Below are positions 34,111 through 45,622 of a stretch of 64,000 bases of DNA, piece after piece (position 1 is the first letter of the stretch; the number at the start of each line of letters is the position of its first letter). The stretch is taken from NCBI RefSeq assembly GCF_954871325.1, contig NC_088775.1, positions 70,905,561 to 70,969,560 on the forward strand. Reading direction: 5' to 3'. Under the pieces are notes generated by a model. The model did no database searches. It worked only from the letters and a program-made list of their open reading frames with translations, and was not told where the DNA came from. Origin of the DNA: Gordionus sp. m RMFG-2023. Lineage: Eukaryota > Nematomorpha > Gordioida > Chordodea > Parachordodidae. The translations under genes were made by a program, and so were the position numbers.

Positions 34111-35674
34111 TTTATAGGCAAAGAATTATTTTTAATATAAGATTGTTGAATAAGATATATAGTAAATTTATAAATCATAATATTAATTTAATCCAATATA
34201 CCTGTTGACCTATTAAACGACAAATGCATTGCCTGCTATTGGCAGGTGAGATTTTGAAATGATTTAACCATTCGGACTTCCTAAATTTAACATTTAAATA
34301 TCTTATCATTAAATTTAAATAAGGTAGATGAAACGTCATTGGAATATCAATAAAAATAGATATATAAATTAAACTTAAATAAATTCTGAAACTTCTTGAT
34401 ATTTTATTTATATATATATTTGATAATTATAAAAAGACGATATATAAATTTTATATCGGTCCAAATTGAACTGAGATGAAAATGGTAAGCTAAAAACCCT
34501 ATGAGATTAGGAAATAGGGATTTCAGGATTTGATAAGAAAATAATTAGGATGGAAAATCTTATGAGGTTGGGAAACAGGTATTTCAGGATTTCTATCCGC
34601 AGTGAAAATCAACTGCAATAAGACCAGGATTCTAAAAACCATTCCGAAAAATTTAATTCCATCTTATTTTATATTTTCTATATGGACATATAAGATTTGA
34701 GAAAAAAATTTTAATTTTAAAGAAGGGCTAACATTTTTCAAGTTTGCTTGAGAAACATATTTTTTTCGACCCACCTAAGGAAACTATTCTCACCTAATTT
34801 TGATGAATGGGCCAATTTAATATCTAAAGTATTATTTTTATAACCATTCACTAAACTAAAGATTTTTATCATATATCTTGCAAATTATCATTTAACATTG
34901 AAATTTTAATTTTTAATTTAAGATCAAAATTTCTAAATTTAAAATAAAATAAAAATTTTTTAATTGACTTTTCTTGATACAAAATAATAAAAATAACAGA
35001 TGTATATGCAGAATTTTTTTTAAACTTTAGATTTAAATAAAACCTTCTATTATTAATATTTATGATAATATAATATTTGTATGCATAAAAAATATAAATA
35101 TAAATAAATAAATATAAGAAAAATAATATCGAAATAATAATCAGAAATTAATCAGAGATTATATAATATGTGTTTGATTGATATATGATACACAGATACG
35201 AATCCTTTTAAGGTGAAAGCATTTGGAGAATTTTTAAACAATATAATATTTAGATTTTGATAAATAAACATCCAATCAATATTTTTTATTCCAACATTTT
35301 TTTTTCAATCAAGTTTCCCTTTTCTTGGATAAAAGTAATTTGGGTATTTTATGTAAAATGACCATAATCTCATTTAACCAAAATAGGAATTTTGATTTGT
35401 TTTACCTTATTTACATTACACTCCTTATTTACTTTTTCTAAAATTAGTTATTAATCTCACTAATGACCACCTTTTCATTGAGACATGATCTTGGGTCCCC
35501 ATTTGTGTAAATTATAAATTATTTAATTATTTGTAGAAAAAAATTATCGTTGGCTTCTAATATTCCATAATGTCATCCAGGTAAAATTAAAATATATATA
35601 TGATTTTATGTATTTTTTTTTCATGTCGTCTGGAGAGTGCAAGCTCGTTAGAGTTTAGTTCCAATGTTATTTCA
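34111..35674. other. AT-rich intergenic region with a short duplication
   Basis: No gene recognised. An imperfect 63-bp tandem duplication at 34490-34592 shares TAGGGATTTCAGGATTT/CAGGTATTTCAGGATTT. Confidence 0.45.
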
Positions 35675-35925
35675 AACCCCCCCCCCCCCCCCCCCCCTCG
35701 CTCAATTTTTTTTTAAAACCCTCGCCTATTTATTTATTTAAAAATTTTATTTCCCGTTTTAAATTATAAGTTTGTAATAAAAATAATTTTTTAATGTAAG
35801 CCTATTTTTCTCATTCCACCCTTAATATTTATAATTTACCCGCTCGCGCCCATTTATTTTTAAAATATTTTAACCCGCCCGCTCAACGTTGATTTTTTTA
35901 CCCATTTACAGACCTCTACCAATAT
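35675..35925. repeat. GC-ended element fragment with long poly-C
   Basis: A run of about 20 C near 35677 is followed by CTCGCTCAATTTTT and later ACCCGCTCGCGCCC and AACCCGCCCGCTCAACG motifs. It ends near CAGACCTCTACC. It resembles the ends of the element at 30575-32565. Confidence 0.4.
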
Positions 35926-36605
35926 CTTTATAATTATGATTTCTAAATATTTGGCGGATATATGTAAATAATTATTGCACTATTTTTTTATTAATTATTT
36001 TTGTTAATTTTTTAAGATTTTACGCTTAATACATCTTAAAGGGCAATGAGTTATCGAGATTATAGCTTTAAAAATAATTTATATATTTCACTAATTACCC
36101 ATCCTCGCTCTTAAAATGCCTGCCTAACAGTGAAGACAGATCATATCATGCCCGAAAAAGCGAATCGCATTGTTAATTTTCAAAATTAAATATTGAAACT
36201 TTTTTTTCGAGATTTCATTTATCAAGGCTTTTGGGGAAAGCATATCCGGGCCTGGTATGGGGCTGATGCGGGAACCCATTGAATAATTTTTTATATAAAA
36301 ATTTTAAATAATGGTCATATTTTAAATTTTAAAATGGTGTGAAAATAGTATGGAAATATCTAGTTTTAACATCATATATGTACATAGAAAATGTCAAATA
36401 ATAAGCCTCTACCAAGATTAAGCGTATATGCTGAATATTTTATCAGTTTTCTTTTCTCTAATTTTGAATGTTTTAACAAGTTTATTATTTTCAATGTTGA
36501 TTATTATTAGGATTATATGCCTTATTCTTCAAATCTATTAAATTAATTCAATTATGAAAAATATTAATCATTATTAAACATTTTTTATTTTTATTAACCT
36601 GAAAG

Positions 36606-39600
36606 TTCATCCAGCTCTGATTCTGAAGTAAAATTTAAAAAAATGAAATATAATACGATTTTAAAATACGAAAGTCATCAGAAGATGAGAAGAAACCTCA
36701 AGTCAAAAAACAAGAGGCTCCACGCAAAACATCGACGAATGAAAGTGCTGCATCTGTAATGAATTTGATTTTATATTAATCAAATTGTTTATATATTGTT
36801 AAGAATTTATAAGCATTTGGATTAATTAAATTTATGGAATTTATAGGCCCTGCTCTGGTTCGTCATATTTTCTAAAGCCTGTTGATTAATCGGATTTATG
36901 GAATTAATTTTATATATATCATTTTAATTTTTTAAAATATACCCGGGCCGGGCCATATATTTTAAAACCAAATATTTGAAATCGCCATTATTAACTATAA
37001 AAATAAAAAATAATATATTTTGAAAAAATCCGGGCCTGGCCTGAAAATTTTTTTATAAAAAAAAAGCTGGGCCGGGCCGTAAAAAATTTTTGGAAAAAAA
37101 ATCCGGGTCGGGTCATCGTGCAATTGTACCTCTGCAGGTCTCTGATATATCTATAAACATTGTATTTAAAATAAGCCATATAGAGACAAAAGAGGAAATT
37201 TGATGTTTTAAGGGACTTTTCCCATAATTTTATTGTATTTCTGATATAAGTGAGCGGCAGCATATTGATACCACCACAATATATTATTTGTTTTTTTTCA
37301 GCAACACACCAGAAAAATGGATGAAAAGGAAAGACGGAAAGCTGAGGTCCGAGTACGATTAGAGGAGCAAAGTAAAAGCAAGAAAGGATTTTTAACACCC
37401 GAACGAAAAAAGAAATTAAAGGCATAATCTTCATAATTTATTTATAACATTATTTGAAACTAATTTTATTATTTTATCTAGGCTTACATTATGAAAAAGG
37501 CCCGAGAAGAAATGCTAATTGAGTTAAAAAAGAAAGAGGGAGAAAAGAAGAAATTTTTGGAACAGAAGGTCAAACCTATACCACCTAATTTAGACACAAT
37601 GAGCGATGGTTACAACTTATATACCTTTTTTTAACTCTTTCGGAATTTTTAGATGAAGTAAGAAGATTATGTGAAGAACTTATACATAGTATAAAAGAAT
37701 TAGAAATGTCTAGATACGATTGGGACTCTACTCTTAGGAAAAATGATGAACAAGTTTATATTATATTTATCATTTATAAAAGCATCATGTTATAAAAATT
37801 TGAGTTATCAAGGTTAAGATTGGTATATTAGCTAGCTAACTAATTTTTAACATCCCCCAAAAAATATTATATAAAAATCATATTGCCTGTGGAAATGTTA
37901 TTATAAGGTATAAAATTATTCAAATATTGATATAAATCTTTATGAAAGAAAAAACCTCTAGAAATCACTGAAATAACACTTAGATAAATAGTGAAAGACA
38001 ATTTTTTTAAGAAGAATATCCTAAGTAAGATAAATATAAACCCCAAAAAGCCTAAATCTTCAAAATTGGGAAAAAACTACCTGAAAATTTTATAAATAAC
38101 ACATAAGGTCGTTCGGTTTAACTCGTAATCGATTTTCAAAGAACAAATAACCTGCAAATCATTTAAGGACCAACCCATAAAATATATCTAAGAAGTTAAA
38201 ATTATATTAAATTTCATTATAAAATAATTTGCAAAATAAAATCAAAATTATTCAAATAACGATATTTTAAAAATTATGGGCCAGCTTGATAAATTTTGAT
38301 CTATGCAGTCTCTGATTTATATTATTAAGATTAGTTTTATAAAGATTAGACTAAAAATTTTATTCATTCCATACTTTCTTTTATGTCATGACCCAATAAA
38401 ATCATCTCAACTTGGCCAATTTTAAAAAACTGTAAAATCAGGATTTTAGTTATAATATATTCCATAGTCTCGAGATTTTGTCAAAAGAAACCTACTTAAA
38501 ACATCATGATAGATGATTGTATTAGTTTGCCTTGATAAAACCATACTACTTAAAACACATCATGATAGATTTTATTAGTTTGCCTTGGTAAACTATTTTA
38601 TCGACTAAATCGAGGTTTTTGACAATAGTATTAACAACACAAAGGGTCGAAATTGTTTTCTACTCCTTAATCCCTAAGTCTCCAATTGTAGCGAACCTGG
38701 ATGCCAAGGGTCTTTAGAATATGTTTAACAAGGAGCTCAAACTTAGAGGCTTAGATCCCATTAATCTCTTTATACGGTACGGGCCAACAATCCGCTTCCA
38801 CCAGTGATATAAGATCTAATACGAATTCATATCTAATCATTCAAATGATTGTTCCATTTATATTTTTTTTATTTATAGCAGTTGTATCGCTAGCTTTTTC
38901 AGTTTGAAGAGACGTCACTTTTTAAAAATAGGAAGCAGAAGAATATGTTTTGTTTGTAACCAAACCATGAGCATCTGTTTGATTTTAATGATTCTTGATA
39001 AAGGCTGATATAAGCTAGGGGCTTCAATATTTTAATTATTCATCAGCTGGAGATGAACAATTTGATATTATTTTATTGTATAACTTATATATTTTTTAAA
39101 AATGGCAGGGCATTCTAACTAGTGTTGTTAAATTACCTAACTTTGACCATCTCTATTGTGTCTTAGTTAAGCTTTTAGACTAAAAAATTGAATTAAATTT
39201 ATGTTGAGTCTCAACTTGAAGTTTGATTAGGATATTTCTGGATAAAAATAGAGCTACGCTGTTTTATAATTGACTAAAGATAGGTAGTTTAACAACACTA
39301 ATTCTAACTAATATTATTGCGTCCATTCTAAATAATCACCTATTTCATGTATTATTTTGAAGGGACATAATTTAATTTTGATTCCTTTTAGGAGGATCAT
39401 ATAAATTTTTTATTTTTAAGACACGATACTTAGGATCATTTGTGGCTTCTTTTATGAACTATTCTCTATTTTTATTAGATCAACTCTATGACCAATGAAG
39501 TCAACAACCTAAGAGGAAGATAGTAAAAATTTTTGCTAATAATATATCAAATTAGACGGGTTCGGATTTTATGTTAAATTTTGGCTTTTTATGGGGTCGT

Positions 39601-42600
39601 GCTGAGCCTTAAAATAAATACCTTATGATATAACCCCCATTTTTTAAAATTAAACTAGCATTTCTATTTTCAGTTTTTGGTTTTAATATTTAAGTATTTT
39701 TAAAATATATTTAAAAAATTTTTTTAGCGTCAAACCAACCTTGAAAAAAATTTCCAAATACGACGCCAAGTATGAAAAAATATTATAAACCAATTCTTAA
39801 ATCTAGTTCCCATAAAATTGAATCGAATATTATATTATTAGTACTCATCAGATATGAATAACGTATTGCTATTTGAATTATTTCAAACTAATAATAAATA
39901 TCACGAATATATTGGCGCGTAATCAGGAATTTTCTACTGGTGGGGGTAATTTTTTTATATTGAAATAATTTTTCTTGAAGCATTAAAAATTTATTAAAAC
40001 TAATTATCATTTAAAATTTATTAGAACGAAACAATCATATTTGAAAATAGGATAATTTCGAACACAAATAATAAAATATTGGAAAATATCAAATAATAAG
40101 AGCGAATATAATACGGTTAAAATTTTTTTGAGCTATATAAACCTGTATGAAAATCACAATAAAATATAAAATTAAACATTTTATAATGATTTAAAAAGTT
40201 AGTCAAATATGTTCATAAATGGAAATTTAATCTTCTTTGCGATTGCGCCAATTTTTTATTAATTTATTTTATGTTGGGGATTTCTCGATGAGCAAAGCTA
40301 GTCTATTGAATCAATTGTCAAAATATACAGTAATTTTAATATAAAACTTATAAATTGTATTTTAAAGTATGTAATGCTTTCGCTTGGAGGATTATCTAAA
40401 AAATGAAAACTAATAAAATGTATTTTAAAGATGTAATGCTTTCGCTGTATTTCTTGGATGATTATATAAAAATGAATCTTCATACCATTTAAATTCTGAA
40501 ATTAATTTGGCCTTCAGATACATTTATATACTCTGAATTAGCAATATTTAATTTTTCAATATCAAGATTTGATATATCCTCCGATCAGAGGGAGTTATAT
40601 GTAAATTGGATAGAGGCATTTGATAAATCATAAATAGTTCATTGATTTGAGTCAAAATTAAATCAAAAGTGGAATAAAAACGGTTATTTCATAGTAATCC
40701 TAAATTGAGTCCTTGTTAATATTAAAACGATTTGTTTATCGGTGAAAGTTGAGGCTTATGAATCTCAAAATCGCATAATTTCCCTTTTCACCTCAACAAT
40801 CATTTAAATCTTAGGAAATTCCTTGTGATAATATCTTTTGGTTTCTAAGTTGTAATGTAATAATATTCGCTATCAGAGGTGGGCGTGGGCCGTGAAATGA
40901 CCCGTGACATAATGGGTCAGGACATGAATGTGAATAAATTTTAAATTATTAAGCGTTACTGGGCGTGACGGGCCTTTAAAATATTTGCCGGGCGTGAACA
41001 TAAATTTCCCGTGCATCACGGAAAATTTAAATGGTTTTTTATGAATTTATATTTACAATTTTATAATTATAATATATATTTTCTAATTTAATTTAGTTCC
41101 TTTAAAAGAGAATAATTTTTGAAAACAAGAAAAAAACTTCTTAATTTTATAAACATTTTTTTCCCGTCTTATAAAATTTCTATTGAATAAAAATTAATAG
41201 ATCTCTCAACTTTTGTTCAGCAATAATTTTTTTATTTATCTTTAAAATTTTTATCAATATTCAAAGAATGCTCGGATAATCTGAGCGCAGATTCTCGTCC
41301 CACAATAAATGAAGTTTATATGTGGAAACTAAAAATAAGTAAAATTTTGTCAACCTTCTGAAGGTGATACAATAATAATCAAAACCCTATAAAAACAGTA
41401 CAACATTTCTTTTAACGGAAAGATTTATTATGCAGTCACTACATAAGGTAGGCTCAATTCTAGAGAATTTCAAAAGTCTTTAGTTTTTAAAGGACGAAGA
41501 AAAGGAAGATATATATAAAACAACCTTAAAAATGATGTAAAATTAGTTGATATGCTAAGTCAATGCTAACTCTTATTTAAAACTTTTGTACATCCTGAAA
41601 ACCTAAAAGCCGTATATTCTAAATGAAATATTTAGAGAATTTCTAGATGATTCTGATGAAGCATCAACATCTACCGATAAAAGTTGTGAGGATGAATTTA
41701 AAAAATTCGCACATAAAACAAATAGAAGTTACAATATTTTAAAGCTTTTTTTTGAGATTAAAAAATTTGTAAGGCCACGGCAAACTTGGCTTCTAGTAAA
41801 AGGTTATTTTCTATAGTTAATCGCTTAGAAAGGCGAGCATAATTGAATTAAAAAAACATGGATACTTCTTTTTTCTAAATAAAAATTTTGATTTAAATTG
41901 TAATTATTTTGTGTTATTAATATGAAATTAGTGAAATAAAAACTGATAGAATAAATTCAAAAAAAAATGCCGTGAATTTCCGGGCGTGATCAAAATATTG
42001 TCTTTCGTGAGCGGGCGGGTTAAATTTTATTATTAGTAAGCGTTGAAAGGCCGTGAATTTTTTTTATTATCACCATGAGGGGGGTGGGGGGGGGGGGTGA
42101 ATTTAAAAATTAGACCCGCGTCCACCTTTTTACACGATTCTCATAACTTCAGCCAAATCCATTTTTTTGAAAAATATTGCATAAAATTAGTAATAAATAA
42201 TTTATTAATACATTTAATGAAAAAATCGGCAATCATATTAAATCTAATAATATATCAGCATCAGATGAAATATGAGTTTCAGGTGATTCTGATATTTCCC
42301 AAGAGCATACAAAATAGGTTTCTAGATCTAAAAAATGCTGTAATAGCTTGATGTCAAGCCTCCATCGTGCCATGCCGGCTTTTTGCACTTTTTTCCTATA
42401 TCACTATACAGTAAATTCTGTCTATTTGGATATCTGAACGTTTCAAATACTTAAGAAATTTTATAATTATAGTTATAAGTACAGATAAATTAAATAGAAT
42501 TTTTTTTGGTTAAGAAAATTTTCTTATATCCTTCAGTGTTGGTTTAAAAAAAATGTAAGAAAATAAACTTAATTTTCGTGAAATTAATAACAAGAAATAA

Positions 42601-43266
42601 ATATCTAAATTAAATTTTAACTTTTTCTAATATTTAAAATAGAATATAACTTATTTGAAATAGAGAGTACTTTATAATTCAATTCATGAAGCTCTTTTAT
42701 ATTTTTTCAAGGGTAATTGTCCCCCTCCTGCTGGCTACGCGCCTGAGCCCTTTTATATTTTTTCAAAAAATTTTGCTACTGGGGAGGGAATCCCCCCCCC
42801 CCGTTTATGCACCTGCGAATATATTATGTTTTTATACTATTAAGATTTCAAAAAATGCAGAGGAGCAACAAACCAGAAGCTCCTGATTGGTTATCTGGCC
42901 TCAAAAAAGTTGAAACTAATCGATTTGCCATCACTGATGAAGTTGAAGTAATATGGATTATTTTTTTTCCACAAAATTTAAAAAAAGAGTAAATATGAAT
43001 TATTTTGATATTTTTTAAAAAGATTTTTTATTACAATTGTTGGGTAATCGGTTTTTTTATTGAGAATTTAGTCAAACTTTAAAAAAATCATAAATAAATT
43101 AACTTGTACCTCAATGCTTAAAGGTTTTTTTTTATCAAAATGCGCTCTTAAGCCGAATTAACGATTATGTTGGTAAAAACAAATAAATTTATGTTTATTT
43201 AAGGCTAAAGCTAAACCGGAATGGGCCGCTTCTCCAGGTGCTGCTACTGCCCAAGCCGCTGAATAA
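36606..43266 (+). CDS. TnI: Troponin I, nine exons (start exon not found)
   Basis: Troponin I is the inhibitory subunit of the thin-filament troponin complex; it blocks actomyosin until Ca2+ binds troponin C. Exons in phase: 36606-36627 (SSSSDSE, tentative), 36675-36755 (SSEDEKKPQVKK...), 37302-37421 (KAEVRVRLEEQSKSKKGFLT to TPERKKKLK), 37482-37608 (AYIMKKAREEMLIELKKKEG), 37653-37753 (EVRRLCEELIHSIKELEMSR to LRKNDEQ), 39479-39522 (INSMTNEVNNLRGR), 39728-39769 (VKPTLKKISKYDA), 42845-42947 (FQKMQRSNKPEAPDWLSGLK), 43204-43266 (AKAKPEWAASPGAATAQAAE-stop). This follows invertebrate troponin I block by block: TPERKKKL, the troponin T/C-binding helices, then VNDLRGKFVKPTLKKVSKYE. All junctions agree in phase; one donor is GC. 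The two long introns hold a MITE, a hAT and CGTAGCC ends. The initiator exon was not identified. Confidence 0.92.
36930..37144 (-). repeat. CAGAGACC-family end inside a troponin I intron
   Basis: Reverse complement begins CAGAGACCTGCAGAGGTAC and shares the GGCCCGGCC spacing and the AATAATGGCGATT landmark with 21661-21895. It sits in the 546-bp intron between exons 36755 and 37302. Confidence 0.6.
37422..37481 (+). other. 60-bp GC-AG intron of troponin I
   Basis: The upstream exon ends ...AAATTAAAG and the intron starts GCATAATC, so the donor is GC instead of GT. The acceptor is ATTTTATCTAG before GCTTACATT. Shifting the junction gives no GT donor, while the residue count (KKKLK|AYIMKKA against KKKLR-LLLRKKA) fits exactly. 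Confidence 0.75.
38160..38314 (-). repeat. CAGAGACTGCA-family end in a troponin I intron
   Basis: Ends GCAGTCTCTG at 38305-38314 with an inward GGGCCAGC motif, a divergent CAGAGACC-family terminus. The other terminus was not found. Confidence 0.35.
38490..38594 (+). repeat. Two-copy tandem repeat of about 53 bp
   Basis: CTACTTAAAACATCATGATA and ATTAGTTTGCCTTG recur about 53 bp apart in the troponin I intron. Non-coding. Confidence 0.55.
39120..39300. mobile_element. 181-bp MITE, TAGTGTTGTTAAAT family
   Basis: Same family as 7705-7880. The ends TAGTGTTGTTAAATTACCTA and ...TTTAACAACACTA are flanked by perfect duplications ATTCTAAC (39112-39119 and 39301-39308). It sits 178 bp before the acceptor-exon at 39479 of troponin I. 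Confidence 0.9.
40874..42130 (+). mobile_element. Short hAT relic in a troponin I intron
   Basis: The end motif CAGAGGTGGGCGTGGGCC at 40874 is mirrored by GACCCGCGTCCACC at the right end. CGTGA-type subterminal repeats occur on both sides. Plus-strand frames at about 41620-41900 read FLDDSDEASTSTDKSCEDEF and then a degenerate dimerisation domain ending KKHGYFFFLNKNFDLN in another frame. At 1257 bp only the C-terminal part remains. Flanking octamers TTCGCTAT/TACACGAT match only in part. Confidence 0.55.
42690..42815. repeat. Two CGTAGCC-type ends in tandem
   Basis: CTGGCTACGCGCCTG (42722-42736) and TTTATGCACCTG (42804-42815) are each preceded by the same GCNCTTTTATATTTTTTCAA segment and by C- or G-rich runs. 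They look like two copies of the terminus seen in 18892-19494, just upstream of troponin I exon 42845. Confidence 0.45.
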
Positions 43267-43566
43267 TTAAAATTAATATTGCGTTTTTTAAATTTCGATC
43301 TTATATAATTTATATTGATATTAGAATAATTTTATATAAAATTTTCACAATCGAGCAGTTTTAATAATTTTTATGGCTTTCATAAATTTTCTTCTTATAA
43401 CTTTTAAAATAACAATTAGAAATTGATCTTTTTATCTTATCTTTGTCTAATTTGAGGGAAATGAATCTCTAATTTTTATAATTTTACACTTATATAAAAA
43501 TATATTAATGTTTTATTTTAAATCTTATAAATTATTTATGATTATGTAGATGTAGGTCGACTGTGC

Positions 43567-43572
43567 AATAAA
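43567..43572 (+). terminator. Possible troponin I polyadenylation signal
   Basis: AATAAA about 300 bases after the stop codon; another AATAAA is at 43629. Which one is used cannot be told from sequence. Confidence 0.35.
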
Positions 43573-44240
43573 TTATATATTATTTGAATAGTGTTATATA
43601 TATAATTTGTACAAATTTTTCATGTGTAATAAAAATTCGAAATTAAAACAAAATATATTCCTTAAATTATTTGCTTTTCTATATATCGTTGGCTGTACTA
43701 CCTAAACTGATATTTTGAAAATTGTTAATTGATAATCATATTCTAAAATCAGTTTGGATTTGTGAGTATGCGAGCATGACTACGTCGAAAACTAATTCTG
43801 TTTGACTATTCATCAAGCTAAAAATGAACTCTAATGTTCTGGTTATTTTTGATATTATGTTAAAATTAAGTAAGCAATTAATATTTATTTTAAAATCGAC
43901 GGTAAAAATAAGTGATGAGTAGGAAATTTCCGGCTGATATGTTATAATTTACATAGACGGCTAAAAATATCATAAATTTGATAAAATAAATGTGGCTAAT
44001 ATTTTTTTAAATTTCTTAGAAATAAATTGTTTTATTTTAGATTTTAACGAGTTCGCGTAGGACATATATGGTCACATTTTTTCACGAGACAGCATTTAGC
44101 AGAGCGGCGCAACCTAATCATGTATCATGGCTAAAAAATAGCAGTGAGTTTTAATGCCGCCGAATACTGTTCATTTTATATTCTTTAGGTGTTTTACATT
44201 GTGAATGTCTGAGAATTCCATAGAAGGGCCACACTCCCCG
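43573..44240. other. Intergenic sequence, nothing recognised
   Basis: Non-coding sequence between the troponin I 3' end and the fold-back element. Confidence 0.4.
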
Positions 44241-44880
44241 TCAAATCGATCACGATTCGGCCGACCCCTTTTAAAATTGTTAAAAATTTCTGGAATTATT
44301 TAGATAGTTAAGAAAATGAGAAAGCTGTTTATTTTAGCTCGCTAGCACACCTGGTTCCCGAGATATAGGGGCTCAAAGGTGCAAAAAAGAGCCACTTTGG
44401 AATCTGTAAAATTTTTAAAATGCTTTTATCTCAAAAACTTTATACAGTAAAAAAATGTATATATTGTAGGTAAAAAAATCTCTAAAGGGCTATCAAAAAA
44501 CAATAAAAATTGTCGCCAATTTGAGCCGTTAACTTCCGGTTTACCTATTTTGCTTTGCCTGTGTTTTTAAGCGAAAAAGGGAGTTTGGTTTCGAAATTTT
44601 TTTATTGCTTTTTATTTAGACACCTTTGCTAAATATATATATGATATAGAAACCTAGGCCACGCTATCGACTCCAAAAATTGATGAAAAAAATAGATGGC
44701 GCTTTATGAAATTACGGATTATGGTTAAAATTTTGCTGCTAACTTATCAATAACCGAATATTTTTTTATGCTAAAAAATTTTGAATTTCTATTTAATATA
44801 CTAATTAAACTGAGGAGCAGAGTGGGCAAATGCTCATTAGACACTTAATAATGTAACAAATTTCCAATAATAAATATCTT

Positions 44881-45270
44881 TCATATAATTTTTTTAATTT
44901 TTAAGGTATCTAGAATTTCATCGAATTTTTCCTCATTTGATGAAGATAATGGTATAATTTTAGTCGTTAAAACTTTTTTCACTTTAGATATTTTTTTCTT
45001 CGAGTATTTCTTCTCACATAAGCGTTTTCTTTTAATGAGAGATTCCCCATTTGATTGTAGGGATATATTTATGTTATTAATAGCCTCTTGATTAATTATA
45101 TGAGGGGGAGAATCAATATCTACATTGTCATTTGAAGTATAAGGAATGCTTGCTAATTTTTGTCGGCATGAAGAGCATATTAATTGTTGCATAATATAAT
45201 TTAATATCATAATATACAAAGTCAATTGAAGCTTTAAACTATGACTATTTACATATACAAAAACATTCAC
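44881..45270 (-). CDS. Unassigned 129-residue ORF inside the fold-back element
   Basis: Minus-strand ORF. Features seen are a CSSC pair (QQLICSSCRQKLASIP), an acidic/Asn-rich linker, and a basic segment (LIKRKRLCEKKYSKKKISKV) leading to EEKFDEILDTLKIK. The Cys pair plus basic helix recalls N-terminal regions of repeat-encoded invertebrate proteins, but I cannot name the family. The likely mature frame may begin after the hydrophobic first 30 residues (possible intron). It is probably element-encoded because it lies between the inverted arms. Confidence 0.35.
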   Translation of the reverse strand: MNVFVYVNSHSLKLQLTLYIMILNYIMQQLICSSCRQKLASIPYTSNDNVDIDSPPHIINQEAINNINISLQSNGESLIKRKRLCEKKYSKKKISKVKKVLTTKIIPLSSSNEEKFDEILDTLKIKKII

Positions 45271-45528
45271 ATTATTTTATTTCTACATACGAAGCCTCAA
45301 ACCATCAATTGATTTGCCTAAAATTGATTTTCTAGATATATATATATTTAAAGTTTTTGACTTACTAAGTACGCGATAATTTTACTTGTTAATAAAAATT
45401 ACTTTTTTAACGACTTGATATATATATATTTGCGTTTTATTTAAACACTAATAAAAGAATAAATTTAATCGCATTTTTATTATTATTTGGAGATATCGTT
45501 ATTATTTATTCTAAAGCAAACGAAACCA

Positions 45529-45622
45529 GACTTACATATTCTTATCCTATTACTTATTCGTTTTAGCGCAACCAGACTTACATATTCTTATTCTACTTCC
45601 GATTCTTTTTAGCGCAATTATT
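45529..45622 (+). repeat. Two-copy 47-bp tandem repeat
   Basis: AACCAGACTTACATATTCTT at 45529 recurs at about 45576; both copies end TTTTAGCGCAA. It lies in the centre of the fold-back element. Confidence 0.65.

Noticed and set aside
37955-38030. Peptide EITEIT...VKDNFFKKNIL resembling part of troponin I
   Set aside because: It contains an in-frame stop and wrong phase. The true segments were found at 39479-39522 and 39728-39769.
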